From: Paenibacillus silviterrae
GTDB lineage: Bacteria > Bacillota > Bacilli > Paenibacillales > NBRC-103111
Length of the DNA stretch: 64,000 nucleotides
Direction of reading: 5' to 3'
Assembly: GCF_030167925.1 (NCBI RefSeq)
Contig: NZ_JASKUT010000002.1
Span: 682,001-746,000, forward strand
This document shows, piece after piece, positions 1 through 8,121 of the stretch. The notes under the pieces are model-generated. The model saw only the letters and a program-made list of their open reading frames with translations. It ran no database searches and was not told the origin of the DNA. The position numbers and the translations under genes are program-made. How positions within the stretch are numbered: the first letter of the stretch is position 1; each line of letters starts with the position of its first letter.

Positions 1-968
1 ACGCCGTTTGCGACCTGAACGGGGAGCGGGCACGCGCCAAGGCAGAGGAATACAACGCAGAAAAGGCATATACCGACTATCACGAGCTGCTGGCCGATCC
101 GAAGGTGGATGCTGTCAGCATCTGTACCTGGAACAACACGCATGCGGAGATCAGCATTGCGGCATTGGAAGCCGGTAAGCATGTGCTTGTAGAGAAGCCG
201 CCTGCCATGACGGTCGAGGAGGCGCTGCGGATGCAGGATGCCGTGAAGCGTACGGGCAAGCTGCTGCAGATCGGTTTCGTTCGCCGTTACGACGCCAATG
301 CCCAGCTTCTGCGCGAGCTGGCGGAGCAGGGCGAATTCGGCGAGCTCTACTACGCGAAGGCTTCGGCGCTGCGGCGTCTCGGCAACCCGGGCGGCTGGTT
401 CGCGGATATTGAACGCTCCGGCGGCGGTCCTCTGATCGATATCGGGGTCCACATGATCGATCTGATCTGGTATTTGATGGGCAAGCCGAAGCCGGTATCG
501 GTTAGCGGCAACACATACCGGAAGCTAGGGAACCGTTCGTCCATTCGGAATCTTAACTTCTATAAAGCAGCCGATTACGATCCGACCCATAATACCGTTG
601 AGGATATGGCGAATGCGCTGATCCGCTTCGACAATGGCGCCTCTCTGCAGGTAGATGTGAGCTTTACACTTCATGCCAAAGAGGATTCGATGATGTCCCG
701 CCTCTACGGAACACAGGGCGGCTTCGAAATCGACCCGGCCGTCGTCATCGTTACCGAGAAGCATAACACGATCATGAATATGACACCGCAAGTCAACCAT
801 CCCGGCTTCCATTTCGAGTCGGCCTTCCAGAACGAGATCGACCACTTTGTTGATTGCGTGCGCAATAACAAGCAGCCGTTAAGTCCGGTTGCGGACGGGG
901 TGGAGATCATGCGCATCCTTCGAGGCATTTATGATTCGGCAGCGCAAGGTCAGGAGGTGCGTCTATGA
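1..968 (+). CDS. Gfo/Idh/MocA family oxidoreductase (5' end outside window)
   Basis: NAD(P)-dependent sugar or polyol dehydrogenase of the Gfo/Idh/MocA family. The frame is open from base 3, so the start codon and the Rossmann GxGxxG motif lie before the window. The visible part has the family EKP motif (GKHVLVEKP, near base 190) with the catalytic lysine, and the GGGPLIDIGVHMIDL segment (near 420) carrying the catalytic Asp/His pair. The stop overlaps the next start (ATGA at 965), so it is translationally coupled to two sugar isomerase-like genes. This trio is typical of inositol-like or sugar-acid catabolism. The substrate cannot be read from sequence. Confidence 0.93.
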   Translation, partial: AVCDLNGERARAKAEEYNAEKAYTDYHELLADPKVDAVSICTWNNTHAEISIAALEAGKHVLVEKPPAMTVEEALRMQDAVKRTGKLLQIGFVRRYDANAQLLRELAEQGEFGELYYAKASALRRLGNPGGWFADIERSGGGPLIDIGVHMIDLIWYLMGKPKPVSVSGNTYRKLGNRSSIRNLNFYKAADYDPTHNTVEDMANALIRFDNGASLQVDVSFTLHAKEDSMMSRLYGTQGGFEIDPAVVIVTEKHNTIMNMTPQVNHPGFHFESAFQNEIDHFVDCVRNNKQPLSPVADGVEIMRILRGIYDSAAQGQEVRL

Positions 969-1825
969 AGCTCGGCGTCAGCACCTACAGCTTATATCAG
1001 GCGCTTCGATCCGGCGAAATGGATGTGCTGGACGTTATAGACTATGTAGCTGAAATCGGCGGTCAGCATGTGGAGATCGTTCCGCTTGGTTTTACCTTGT
1101 TAGACAACGATTCTTTGATTGAAGCGATCAAGGAAAGAGCGGCCGCCAAAGGATTGGAAATCTCCAATTATGCTATCGGAGCCAATTTCGCGGATAAAAG
1201 CGGGACGGAGCTGGAGCAGGAGATCGAGCGCGTCATGCGCGAGGTCGACGTTGCGGCTAAGCTCGGTGTCAAGCTGATGCGCCATGATGTGGCAAGCGCC
1301 CAAGACATCTCGTTCCGACATTTCTCTGAGCAGCTTCCAATGCTGGCTGAGGCGTGCCGCCGCATCGCGGATTATGCAGCGGACAAGGGCATTACGACCA
1401 GTGTGGAGAACCACGGACGGTTCATTCAAGCGAGTGAGCGTGTGCAAGCGCTGATCTTGGCCACCGGTCGTACCAATTTCAAGACAACGCTTGATGTAGG
1501 GAACTTCCTCTGCGCGGACGAAGACCCGGTCATTGCCGTCGCCAATAACATTTCCTATGCATCCATGGTGCATGTGAAGGACTTTTACATCCGGCCGGAG
1601 GACAGCACGCTGAATGAAGGCTGGTTCCGTTCCGTCAACGGGCGATATCTTCGGGGAGCCATAGTGGGGCAGGGAGACATCAACATGCGGAAGGTGCTGG
1701 AAACGATCAAAGGCTCAGGGTACGACGGCTACGTTTCGCTCGAATTCGAAGGCATCGAGCCTTGCAAGCTGGGAGTACGCCTTGGCTTGAACTACATTCA
1801 AACCGTATGGAGGGAGCTTCCATGA
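965..1825 (+). CDS. Sugar phosphate isomerase/epimerase, TIM-barrel (AP_endonuc_2 fold)
   Basis: A 286-residue xylose-isomerase-like TIM barrel. Strand-end metal-ligand segments are visible: SVENHG, TLDVGNF, MVHVKDF and SLEFEG, the pattern of Glu/Asp/His/Glu ligands in this family. It starts at the ATGA overlap with the upstream oxidoreductase, with a GGAGG-containing site just ahead. Its own stop overlaps the next gene in another ATGA. Family members isomerise or epimerise sugars, or act as 2-keto-myo-inositol dehydratase-like enzymes. Role here: a step next to the oxidoreductase (inference). Confidence 0.9.
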   Translation: MKLGVSTYSLYQALRSGEMDVLDVIDYVAEIGGQHVEIVPLGFTLLDNDSLIEAIKERAAAKGLEISNYAIGANFADKSGTELEQEIERVMREVDVAAKLGVKLMRHDVASAQDISFRHFSEQLPMLAEACRRIADYAADKGITTSVENHGRFIQASERVQALILATGRTNFKTTLDVGNFLCADEDPVIAVANNISYASMVHVKDFYIRPEDSTLNEGWFRSVNGRYLRGAIVGQGDINMRKVLETIKGSGYDGYVSLEFEGIEPCKLGVRLGLNYIQTVWRELP

Positions 1826-2679
1826 ACAATAAGATCGGAGTTATCGTCGACAGCTTTCGTGTCGGCGTAAGGGAAGGGCTGCAAAAGGCCAAGGCGGTAG
1901 GAGCAGACGGAGTGCAAATATATGCAGTGTCCGGAGAATTCGCTCCGGAAGCCTTATCGACCGAGGCTAGACAAGAATGGAAATCGTACATTGCATCTCT
2001 TGGGTTGGAAATCTCCGCGCTCGTAGGCGACCTTGGCGGACACGGCTTTCAGGATGCGAATGCAAATCCGGTCAAAATTGAGAAATCGAAGCGAATCCTA
2101 GACCTTGCCGTAGAACTGGGCACCCAAGTGGTTACTACACATATCGGTATCGTTCCTGACGATGAGAACAGCCCGGTCTATGCGGCAATGCACAAGGCTT
2201 GTGCCGAGCTTAGCGATTACGCGGCAAGCATGAATGCCTATTTCGCCATCGAAACCGGACCGGAGACGGCCCGGCATTTGAAGAAGTTCCTTGACGGAAT
2301 CAGCTCCAAGGGGATGGCGGTTAACTTCGACCCCGCGAATATGGTCATGGTAACAGGTGACGACCCGGTTCAAGGTGTACACACGCTGCGTGATTACATT
2401 GTGCATACTCATGCGAAAGACGGTATCCGTCTGCGCGAGGTGGATCCTCGTGACATTTACGGCGCAGTCGATCATGAGAAGCTTGCGGACATGGCTACGG
2501 ATGGCGATGCGTTCCGTGAGGTGCCGCTTGGCGAGGGCAGCGTGGACTGGCCGCGATATTTGCAGGCGCTGAAGGATATCGGCTACGGCGGATATTTGAC
2601 GATCGAGCGCGAGGTGGGGACCAATCCCGAGGCGGATATTTCGAAAGCGGTACAATTTTTGAAGACCTTCAGAGCGTAA
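1822..2679 (+). CDS. Sugar phosphate isomerase/epimerase, TIM-barrel (second copy)
   Basis: A 285-residue member of the same superfamily as its neighbour but clearly diverged. The start is the ATG at 1822, inside an ATGA overlap and preceded by GGAGGG at 1809-1814. A longer upstream reading (from 1762) lacks a ribosome site. Segments AIETGPE, VNFDPANM, VHTHAKDG and LTIEREVG carry the expected metal-binding Glu/Asp/His residues. It is the last gene of the operon and is followed at once by a strong terminator. Two paralogues beside one dehydrogenase suggest consecutive isomerase/epimerase steps. Confidence 0.9.
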   Translation: MNNKIGVIVDSFRVGVREGLQKAKAVGADGVQIYAVSGEFAPEALSTEARQEWKSYIASLGLEISALVGDLGGHGFQDANANPVKIEKSKRILDLAVELGTQVVTTHIGIVPDDENSPVYAAMHKACAELSDYAASMNAYFAIETGPETARHLKKFLDGISSKGMAVNFDPANMVMVTGDDPVQGVHTLRDYIVHTHAKDGIRLREVDPRDIYGAVDHEKLADMATDGDAFREVPLGEGSVDWPRYLQALKDIGYGGYLTIEREVGTNPEADISKAVQFLKTFRA

Positions 2680-2688
2680 CTTGATATA

Positions 2689-2741
2689 AAAAGGGCAGTT
2701 TCTCTCCGGCCGTCAGCCGGTTTGGAGAAACTGCCCTTTTG
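2689..2741. terminator. Bidirectional Rho-independent terminator
   Basis: AAAAGGGCAGTTTCTC pairs with GAGAAACTGCCCTTTT around a GC-rich loop. A-run and T-run flank the stem, so it can serve both the isomerase operon (+) and the convergent AraC gene (-). Confidence 0.9.
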
Positions 2742-2742
2742 T

Positions 2743-3600
2743 CTACTCCCGCACCTCGGAGGGAGGCATGCCTCGGCATTTTTTGTACATTCGGCTAAAG
2801 TAATAAATGTCCCGATATCCAACAGCAAGCGCAATATCGGAGACCGTTTGCTGTGTGTTGCGCAGCAAATAATCGGCCTGGCGAATGCGAATATCGTTTA
2901 CATAAGCAGTCACGCTCTTGTCCGTCAGCTGTTTAAAGAGACGGCTGAAGTGAAAACGGCTTAAGCCGGATTGCTCCGCAAGAAGCTCAACCGAAAGCTC
3001 TTCGTGGTAGTGCTCCTCGATATAGCTAAGGACGGGGGTCAGCCGCTCGAGCTGACGCATGCGATTTTGCCTATTTTTAACGGTTATCATCTGTCCTGTG
3101 CTGCTTCTCAGCATATCCGTAAGCATGCGATACAGGTCCGATTTGACAGCCATTTCAAACCCCGGTTCCCGTTCCTTCAATTCTTTGACAATGGAAAGAA
3201 AACGGGCCGTCAGCGGCTCTGCATGATCCACTTGGTTGGGAAACACAATCCCGTTATGCAGCAGGGGAAGCATATATTTGGTTTCGATCGCATCGACGGA
3301 GGAGCTTTGCAGTACGGCCGGATCGAAGATCAGAGCATAATAAAACAAATCGTCAGACGTGCATATGCCGGTATGCAGGTCGTTGCCGTTCACATAGACG
3401 AGTGAGCCGGGACCTACCGGAATCGGCACGCCGTTGCACTCGAATATCGCTTGCCCGTAAACGACATAAAGCAGCTCAATATGTTTGTGCCAATGGTTTG
3501 GAAATAACGTGGCGCCGTATTCATGAGATTTGCAGTAATTTACCTTGACGGGGAACGTCGGGTCCGGCATGCTCATGGGCTCAAGGAAGGCGCTTGTCAT
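2743..3600 (-). CDS. AraC family transcriptional regulator (cupin + HTH_18)
   Basis: A 285-residue one-component regulator. The N-terminal half is a cupin-like sensor (HWHKHIELLYVVYG and the following beta-strands). The last ~100 residues are the AraC double helix-turn-helix (ELLAEQSGLSRFHFSRLFK, then VSDIALAVGYRDIYYFSRMYKK). Start chosen at the ATG ending at 3600, with AAGGGGAC upstream; reading 32 residues further lacks a site. It is convergent with the sugar isomerase operon and a plausible regulator of it. A cre-like site lies in its 5' leader (3618-3631). Confidence 0.93.
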   Translation of the reverse strand: MTSAFLEPMSMPDPTFPVKVNYCKSHEYGATLFPNHWHKHIELLYVVYGQAIFECNGVPIPVGPGSLVYVNGNDLHTGICTSDDLFYYALIFDPAVLQSSSVDAIETKYMLPLLHNGIVFPNQVDHAEPLTARFLSIVKELKEREPGFEMAVKSDLYRMLTDMLRSSTGQMITVKNRQNRMRQLERLTPVLSYIEEHYHEELSVELLAEQSGLSRFHFSRLFKQLTDKSVTAYVNDIRIRQADYLLRNTQQTVSDIALAVGYRDIYYFSRMYKKCRGMPPSEVRE

Positions 3601-3617
3601 GGTAAGATGTCCCCTTT

Positions 3618-3631
3618 TGCAAACGCTTCCC
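3618..3631 (-). promoter_or_regulatory. Candidate cre site (CcpA) in AraC leader
   Basis: TGCAAACGCTTCCC matches the catabolite-response consensus TGNAANCGNTTNCA at 13 of 14 positions. It lies 18 bp upstream of the AraC start, where bound CcpA could block elongation. Function is inferred from the consensus only. Confidence 0.45.
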
Positions 3632-3757
3632 TTCCGCGGCGGATGGGGTAAGCGTTGCATTATCATTGAAGTCATCCCCATCGTAATGGAAAACACTATG
3701 GATGTAAAGACCTGGACTGAAGAGTCACATGGTCCGGTGACTTTGAGTTTTTTTACG

Positions 3758-3786
3758 TTGAGATCACGGCTTCCCTAGTTTACTAT
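3758..3786 (+). promoter_or_regulatory. Sigma-A promoter for PucR gene
   Basis: TTGAGA (3758-3763), 17-bp spacer, TACTAT (3781-3786), about 50 bp ahead of the GTG start. A short AGTCAC/GTGACT hairpin followed by T-run lies just upstream (3723-3752). Confidence 0.55.
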
Positions 3787-3835
3787 TCTTAGTAGGAACC
3801 AGTTACTAGAAAGCTCAAACAAAGGTGGAACATTC

Positions 3836-5458
3836 GTGGGAATTACCGTTAGAGAAGCATTACGGATCGGGGGGCTCTCCCGCTGCCGGCTGGCTGCCGG
3901 AGAGAAGGGGCTTGACCGGAGCATTGACTCCATCACGGTTATGGAAGTCCCCGATGTCATTCGGTGGCTTAAAGGCGGCGTGCTGCTGCTAACCAGCTTA
4001 TATCCGATTAAGGACGATGAGCAGGCTATCGGTCAGTTGGTGCAGCAGCTGAAGGAGGCAGGCTGCGCAGCTTTAGCCGTTAAGACGGCACAGTATGTAC
4101 GGGAGATTCCCCCGATGATACTTAACGAAGGGGATCGGCTCGGTCTGCCCGTGATAGAGATCGATAACGAGGTCGCTTATCTGGACATCATGACCCCGCT
4201 CATGGAGCGAATTCTGAGCCGGCGGACGCTCGGAAAGGAGCAGTTGGACTCGTTCTTTCAATGGATGACGGAGCTAGCCATGCGTGGGCAAGGGACCGCC
4301 GCCATCGTCGATGCCATGGAGCAGATGACGCACAATCCTATTACGGTCAACTCGGAGCTCCCTGAATTGGTTCGAAACAGGGAGTACACTGTGGATGCTC
4401 TGCAGCACGGTCAGAAGCGGGAGCTAAAGGCGGCCAACCGTCCTCTTCGAATGGAGCGGAGGCTCAATCAGGCGCTGACTTCTTGCCTTGTTGCACCGAT
4501 TGTGCTAAACGACGAGCTGCTCGGCGATATCACCTGCTGGCAGCTCCATAGGGAATTCATAGAAGAGGATGTACTGGTATTGGAGCGTTCCATGGTGCTG
4601 CTAGCCTTGGAGTTCGTCAAAGCACTTACGAAGGCCGATGTGGAACAGACCTATAAGGATCCGTTTTTACACGATATCCTTCTAGGCAGAACCTCGGATA
4701 CCACTGCTGCAGTGGGACAGGCACTGCGTTACGGATGGGATGTGACGGGAAACCACCAAGTGATGAGTGCCGCGATCCATGTGAACGGCAGGGAGTACGA
4801 TACATATGGAGATCTCTCAGTAAAGAGAAGACTGCTTCAGCGTGTAAACTTCTTCTTCGACGACTTTGGGTTGAAGGTAATGGCGACCATGCTGAAGGGA
4901 GAGCTGGTGCTGATTTGTCCGCAGTCGTTAGGTGACGAACGAAAGCTTCCTCAACTGGGAGCGGCATTAAGACAACGGCTTCTCTCCGAGCTTGACGGCA
5001 GCGAGATTACTGTCGGTATCGGCAGGCGCCATCGGGGTGTAGAAGGTATTCACAGCAGCTATATGGAATCAAGGAAGGCGCTGCAGCTCGGAAAGCCGCT
5101 AGAGAAGGACGGCTGCATTCCTTACGAGGAGCTTGGCGTTTATCGTATACTGGGGTCGCTCGAAGATAAGTACGACACAGAGCTGAAAAGCCTGTATGCG
5201 GATACGGTAGGCAGGCTTGCAGCGTATGATGAGCTTCATGATGCAAGCTTGGTTGCTACGCTGGAAAGCTATTTTGCCAATAACGGCTCCGTTTCAGTTA
5301 CCGCGGATCGGCTTTACGTTCATGGCAACACCGTGAAATATCGCCTGCAAAAAATCGAGCAGCTCACCGACTGCGGTGTTCATGATGCCGAGCAGCGGCT
5401 GCTTCTGCACATGGGGCTCAAAATTCACCGACTCTTGAAGGTAAATAAGCTCCTTTAG
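3836..5458 (+). CDS. PucR family transcriptional regulator
   Basis: A 540-residue regulator. The N-terminal ~125 residues match the PucR ligand-sensing domain (MGITVREALRIGGL..., VMEVPDVIRWLKGGVLLLTS). The middle resembles the CdaR/GGDEF-like domain. The C-terminus carries the PucR-type helix-turn-helix (SVTADRLYVHGNTVKYRLQKI, residues ~485-515). The start is a GTG at 3836 with AAAGGTGG at 3821-3828. Family members control purine, amino-acid or polyamine catabolism. Here the next gene is an orotate phosphoribosyltransferase, about 110 bp downstream, so a nucleobase link is possible but unproven. Confidence 0.92.
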   Translation: MGITVREALRIGGLSRCRLAAGEKGLDRSIDSITVMEVPDVIRWLKGGVLLLTSLYPIKDDEQAIGQLVQQLKEAGCAALAVKTAQYVREIPPMILNEGDRLGLPVIEIDNEVAYLDIMTPLMERILSRRTLGKEQLDSFFQWMTELAMRGQGTAAIVDAMEQMTHNPITVNSELPELVRNREYTVDALQHGQKRELKAANRPLRMERRLNQALTSCLVAPIVLNDELLGDITCWQLHREFIEEDVLVLERSMVLLALEFVKALTKADVEQTYKDPFLHDILLGRTSDTTAAVGQALRYGWDVTGNHQVMSAAIHVNGREYDTYGDLSVKRRLLQRVNFFFDDFGLKVMATMLKGELVLICPQSLGDERKLPQLGAALRQRLLSELDGSEITVGIGRRHRGVEGIHSSYMESRKALQLGKPLEKDGCIPYEELGVYRILGSLEDKYDTELKSLYADTVGRLAAYDELHDASLVATLESYFANNGSVSVTADRLYVHGNTVKYRLQKIEQLTDCGVHDAEQRLLLHMGLKIHRLLKVNKLL

Positions 5459-5566
5459 CCAAATCGACAAAAGACGGCTGCTTCTTTCTGGCTGCAGCCA
5501 CATACCGCCATCATTCCTTTGCTGATACCATACAGACAGGTGATCTGACAAAAGGAGTGATTTCGT

Positions 5567-6085
5567 ATGAATAAACAGCAACTGGCTAAGGCAATTTACA
5601 CAACCGCACGCATAACCGGGACGTTCCGGCTGCGTTCGGGGCAGCTGTCACATCAGTATTTTGACAAATACTTGCTTGAATCTGACCCTCAACTACTGGC
5701 CGAAATCGCCGAACAGCTGGCAAAGCTCATCCCGGAAACGACCGAAATTCTCGCCGGCATCGAAATGGGGGGCATTCCACTGGCTACGGCCTTGTCCCTG
5801 CGGACCGGACTTCCTGTGGTTTTTGTAAGGAAGAAGGCGAAGGCGTATGGCACGGCGAAGCTGGCTGAAGGCGTACCGATTCAGGGGAAAAACGTGTGCA
5901 TCATCGAGGATGTCGTCACCACGGGGGGACAAATTGTTCTGAGCGCTCAAGAGCTAAGGGCGGCCGGGGCACGGGCGGAGTCCGTACTATGTGTGATCGA
6001 AAGAGACTCTTCCTGCCGCATCCGACTGGAGGAAGAGAGTCTCTTTTTAAATAGCTTATTCTCTATGGAGGAACTGGAGGTTTAA
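5567..6085 (+). CDS. pyrE: Orotate phosphoribosyltransferase, stand-alone
   Basis: Makes orotidine 5'-phosphate from orotate and PRPP. It has the OPRT start motif (FRLRSGQLSHQYFDKYLL), the KKAKAYGT loop with catalytic lysines, and the PRPP-binding motif IIEDVVTTGGQ (about residues 106-116). At 172 residues it is shorter than typical Bacillus PyrE (~210) and closer to the compact archaeal-type form. The ATG at 5567 follows AAAGGAG. No other pyrimidine gene is nearby, so it is probably a second copy. Oddly, a terminator-like hairpin with U-tract lies inside its last codons (6001-6049). The stop is convergent with and overlaps the next gene by a few bases. Confidence 0.85.
   Translation: MNKQQLAKAIYTTARITGTFRLRSGQLSHQYFDKYLLESDPQLLAEIAEQLAKLIPETTEILAGIEMGGIPLATALSLRTGLPVVFVRKKAKAYGTAKLAEGVPIQGKNVCIIEDVVTTGGQIVLSAQELRAAGARAESVLCVIERDSSCRIRLEEESLFLNSLFSMEELEV
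6001..6049 (+). terminator. Terminator-like hairpin inside the pyrE coding region
   Basis: AAAGAGACTCTTCC pairs with GGAAGAG(AG)TCTCTTT, 14 bp with a 2-nt bulge, followed by T5. The pyrE stop codon is about 35 nt further on. Confidence 0.6.
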
Positions 6086-6726
6086 TCCTCCATTTCTTTT
6101 CGGTAGGACGATTGTAGAAAGAACAGCAGCACCAATAAGAAAAAGGCCTCAAGGACAATGATCCATTGCGATGAGAAGGCCAAGAACGGCCCGAGTGCTT
6201 GTCCCATGCAAATTAAGGCAGCGCATATATTGAAAGCAATCGGGTATTTACGCTCTCTAGTGGTACGTAAGAAGGTAAACCCGATTCGAAATTTATGTAG
6301 AAGGAGGGTTAACATCCCAACTGCCGCTATAGAGATAAAGCCCTCTAAGTAGTTTCGCCCCCTTAACCTCTGAACGGCGTGATCAATATGGGTGTAATTG
6401 ATTACCAGCGTCGTTAATATTTCCATAAAATTCATGAAGGTAAAGCTCGTTCCAAACATCACAACGGCTTGTATCCAGCGATGTCCCATTACGCAGCGAA
6501 GCAGAAGAATGGCTGCAGCGAATTGCAGAAATCCAACCCACGGACCCAGCCAGGGCTGCATTTGTAAACAGAAGGAATACGGAACAAGAATGCAAATGCA
6601 GATCAAATATCTCCATGGCTTATAGAAGGGACCGTACCGAAACAGAATATGCGTCATGGATAAAGCCACTACCCAAAGCAGAATATACAGGGCAATTAGA
6701 AACCAAAGCATTAGTTCACATCCCAT
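6082..6726 (-). CDS. Hypothetical integral membrane protein
   Basis: A 214-residue protein with about seven hydrophobic segments (LWFLIALYILLWVVAL, YLICICILVPYSF, FLQFAAAILLL, VVMFGTSFTFMNF, FISIAAVGMLTLLL, ICAALICMGQALGPF, IIVLEAFFLLVLLFFL) and a short charged tail. I do not recognise the family. The start could be the ATG at 6726 or the one five codons in. It is convergent with pyrE, with a 4-bp overlap, and divergent from the 6800 gene. Confidence 0.7.
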   Translation of the reverse strand: MGCELMLWFLIALYILLWVVALSMTHILFRYGPFYKPWRYLICICILVPYSFCLQMQPWLGPWVGFLQFAAAILLLRCVMGHRWIQAVVMFGTSFTFMNFMEILTTLVINYTHIDHAVQRLRGRNYLEGFISIAAVGMLTLLLHKFRIGFTFLRTTRERKYPIAFNICAALICMGQALGPFLAFSSQWIIVLEAFFLLVLLFFLQSSYRKEMED

Positions 6727-6799
6727 GTTAGGATTATCTCCCCATTATATAGGAAACACTCATAAAAGTCATAGAAATCCTCGTGAGGAGAGTCCCCCT

Positions 6800-7177
6800 A
6801 TGTACTTAGACAAAATTAATCGCCAATGGTCCGCCTATATGAAAGCGAAAGATAGAAACGAAAAGCTCCAAATTACCAATACAACCAGGCTGAACTTGAA
6901 CCGGCGGCAGTATATGCTCGAATTTGTTCACAACGGGCTGCGGTATCACCTTTATCATGCGCTGAATGAACCGGTCTATGATATGAGAAGGCTTCAAGAG
7001 GGCTATGAGAACTCAAGCCTAGAGGAAGTATTTGGGATTAGTCCAAGGGAGGCGGCGGTGCTGTTATCTTTATTTAACGACTTTATGCAGCAGCATTACG
7101 ATGAAATTCAGACATCCGTCGATTGCGGAGAAGGCTTGGAGCGTGCGATGGAGGCGATTCGTAAAGCCCGTTTATAA
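6800..7177 (+). CDS. Hypothetical protein, 125 aa
   Basis: A soluble, charged protein with predicted helices (LEEVFGISPREAAVLLSLFNDFMQQHYDEI) and no signal peptide. Start chosen at the ATG at 6800 because GAGGAGAG lies 5-10 bp ahead; an earlier in-frame start at 6656 has no ribosome site. I do not recognise a domain. It is followed after 79 bp by another unrecognised gene with a membrane anchor. Confidence 0.6.
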   Translation: MYLDKINRQWSAYMKAKDRNEKLQITNTTRLNLNRRQYMLEFVHNGLRYHLYHALNEPVYDMRRLQEGYENSSLEEVFGISPREAAVLLSLFNDFMQQHYDEIQTSVDCGEGLERAMEAIRKARL

Positions 7178-7256
7178 GTGCCGGCCGGTACATTTGAAAC
7201 ATAATCTTTCCACATAGCGTCTTGTTTAGTGTAAATGTGGAGAGGGGGACGGTGCT

Positions 7257-7823
7257 ATGGTCAAGAGGTTCCCGCGTGTCATGACGGCTTTGATTGTAGT
7301 ATTGCTTTTTATTTTTGTCTATTATGTTAACCGCTTCGGCAGCGAGGCGATAAACCAGAGGATCATCAAACAGGATGGGTATCACGTTCAATCGGTGAAG
7401 CCGCGGGAAAGCATCGAGGTGTTCGTTAAACCAGAATGGATTCCATGGAGAGAGGGAGAACGAATCGAGCCGAGACAGCAGTTGCTATCTGTGAGCAATA
7501 CGGTCATTTCTATGGACAATACGTGGAATCGCGGTAATGACATGTATTTTAGCTTTCGCACGGAGTTCAGATTACCTAGGCAGCACGGCTCGTTCCTCTA
7601 TAATTATATTTTAAATGAGGACGGAAGCGTCTTATCCAGCATGCAACCGGATGATTACACTTTGTATGATCTACACCGTCAAGTCATCCCCATTGGTCAA
7701 GCCGGCATTGGGCCGGGTGCGGACTTTTCCTTTGGTATCGAGCCGCAATACCAACAGCGCCTGAAAGACGGATTCTGGGTGAAGTATTCCGGGTTTACCT
7801 TGTATGAGTATTCCAAAAAATGA
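7257..7823 (+). CDS. Hypothetical membrane-anchored protein, 188 aa
   Basis: Has an N-terminal basic stretch and one transmembrane segment (ALIVVLLFIFVYYV, residues ~11-24), then an extracytoplasmic domain of ~160 residues rich in aromatic and charged residues with no Cys. The ATG at 7257 follows GAGAGGGGGA. I do not recognise the family. The gene ends in a strong terminator. Confidence 0.6.
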   Translation: MVKRFPRVMTALIVVLLFIFVYYVNRFGSEAINQRIIKQDGYHVQSVKPRESIEVFVKPEWIPWREGERIEPRQQLLSVSNTVISMDNTWNRGNDMYFSFRTEFRLPRQHGSFLYNYILNEDGSVLSSMQPDDYTLYDLHRQVIPIGQAGIGPGADFSFGIEPQYQQRLKDGFWVKYSGFTLYEYSKK

Positions 7824-7837
7824 TATACCATGTGAAG

Positions 7838-7912
7838 CAATGGCTTTGATATTACCGGGTTGACCGCTCTTATCCGCTAAAGTGGAGAACCCGGCAGTAG
7901 GAAGCCATTTTT
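7838..7912 (+). terminator. Rho-independent terminator, two-step stem
   Basis: AATGGCTT pairs with AAGCCATT, and inside it TACCGGGTT pairs with AACCCGGTA-like sequence (AACCCGGCAGTA). A T-run follows. Confidence 0.8.
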
Positions 7913-7970
7913 TTATTGGAGAAACTTAAATTGTGATTGCACAACAATCTTATTAAAAACTTAATCATGT

Positions 7971-8033
7971 CATGATCGGAACAAAACATGTCACCGTCGT
8001 GACCTTACCAAACCATCATTAGCCCCCTATAAT
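7971..8033 (+). promoter_or_regulatory. Shared 63-bp promoter block, copy A (before SLH glycosidase)
   Basis: The block ends in a perfect -10 TATAAT (8028-8033) but has only a weak -35 (TTACCA, 8005-8010). It aligns without gaps to 13380-13442. Conserved cores are GATC, GAACA, ATGTCA, CG and CGTG at identical spacing from the -10. This suggests one activator for both units, probably the YesN-type regulator at 20260 (inference). Confidence 0.65.
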
Positions 8034-8121
8034 CAATACAAAAAAGAAAGGAAGGCTCCGTAAACGTGAAGTATTTTGTGACCGCTTACAAATGTTGTAA
8101 AAAGGCAAGGGAGGATGAAAG

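Noticed and set aside
3651..3665. AAGCGTTGCA considered as a second cre site
   Set aside because: Lacks the base between AA and CG required by the consensus; it may only form an inverted repeat with the 3618 site.
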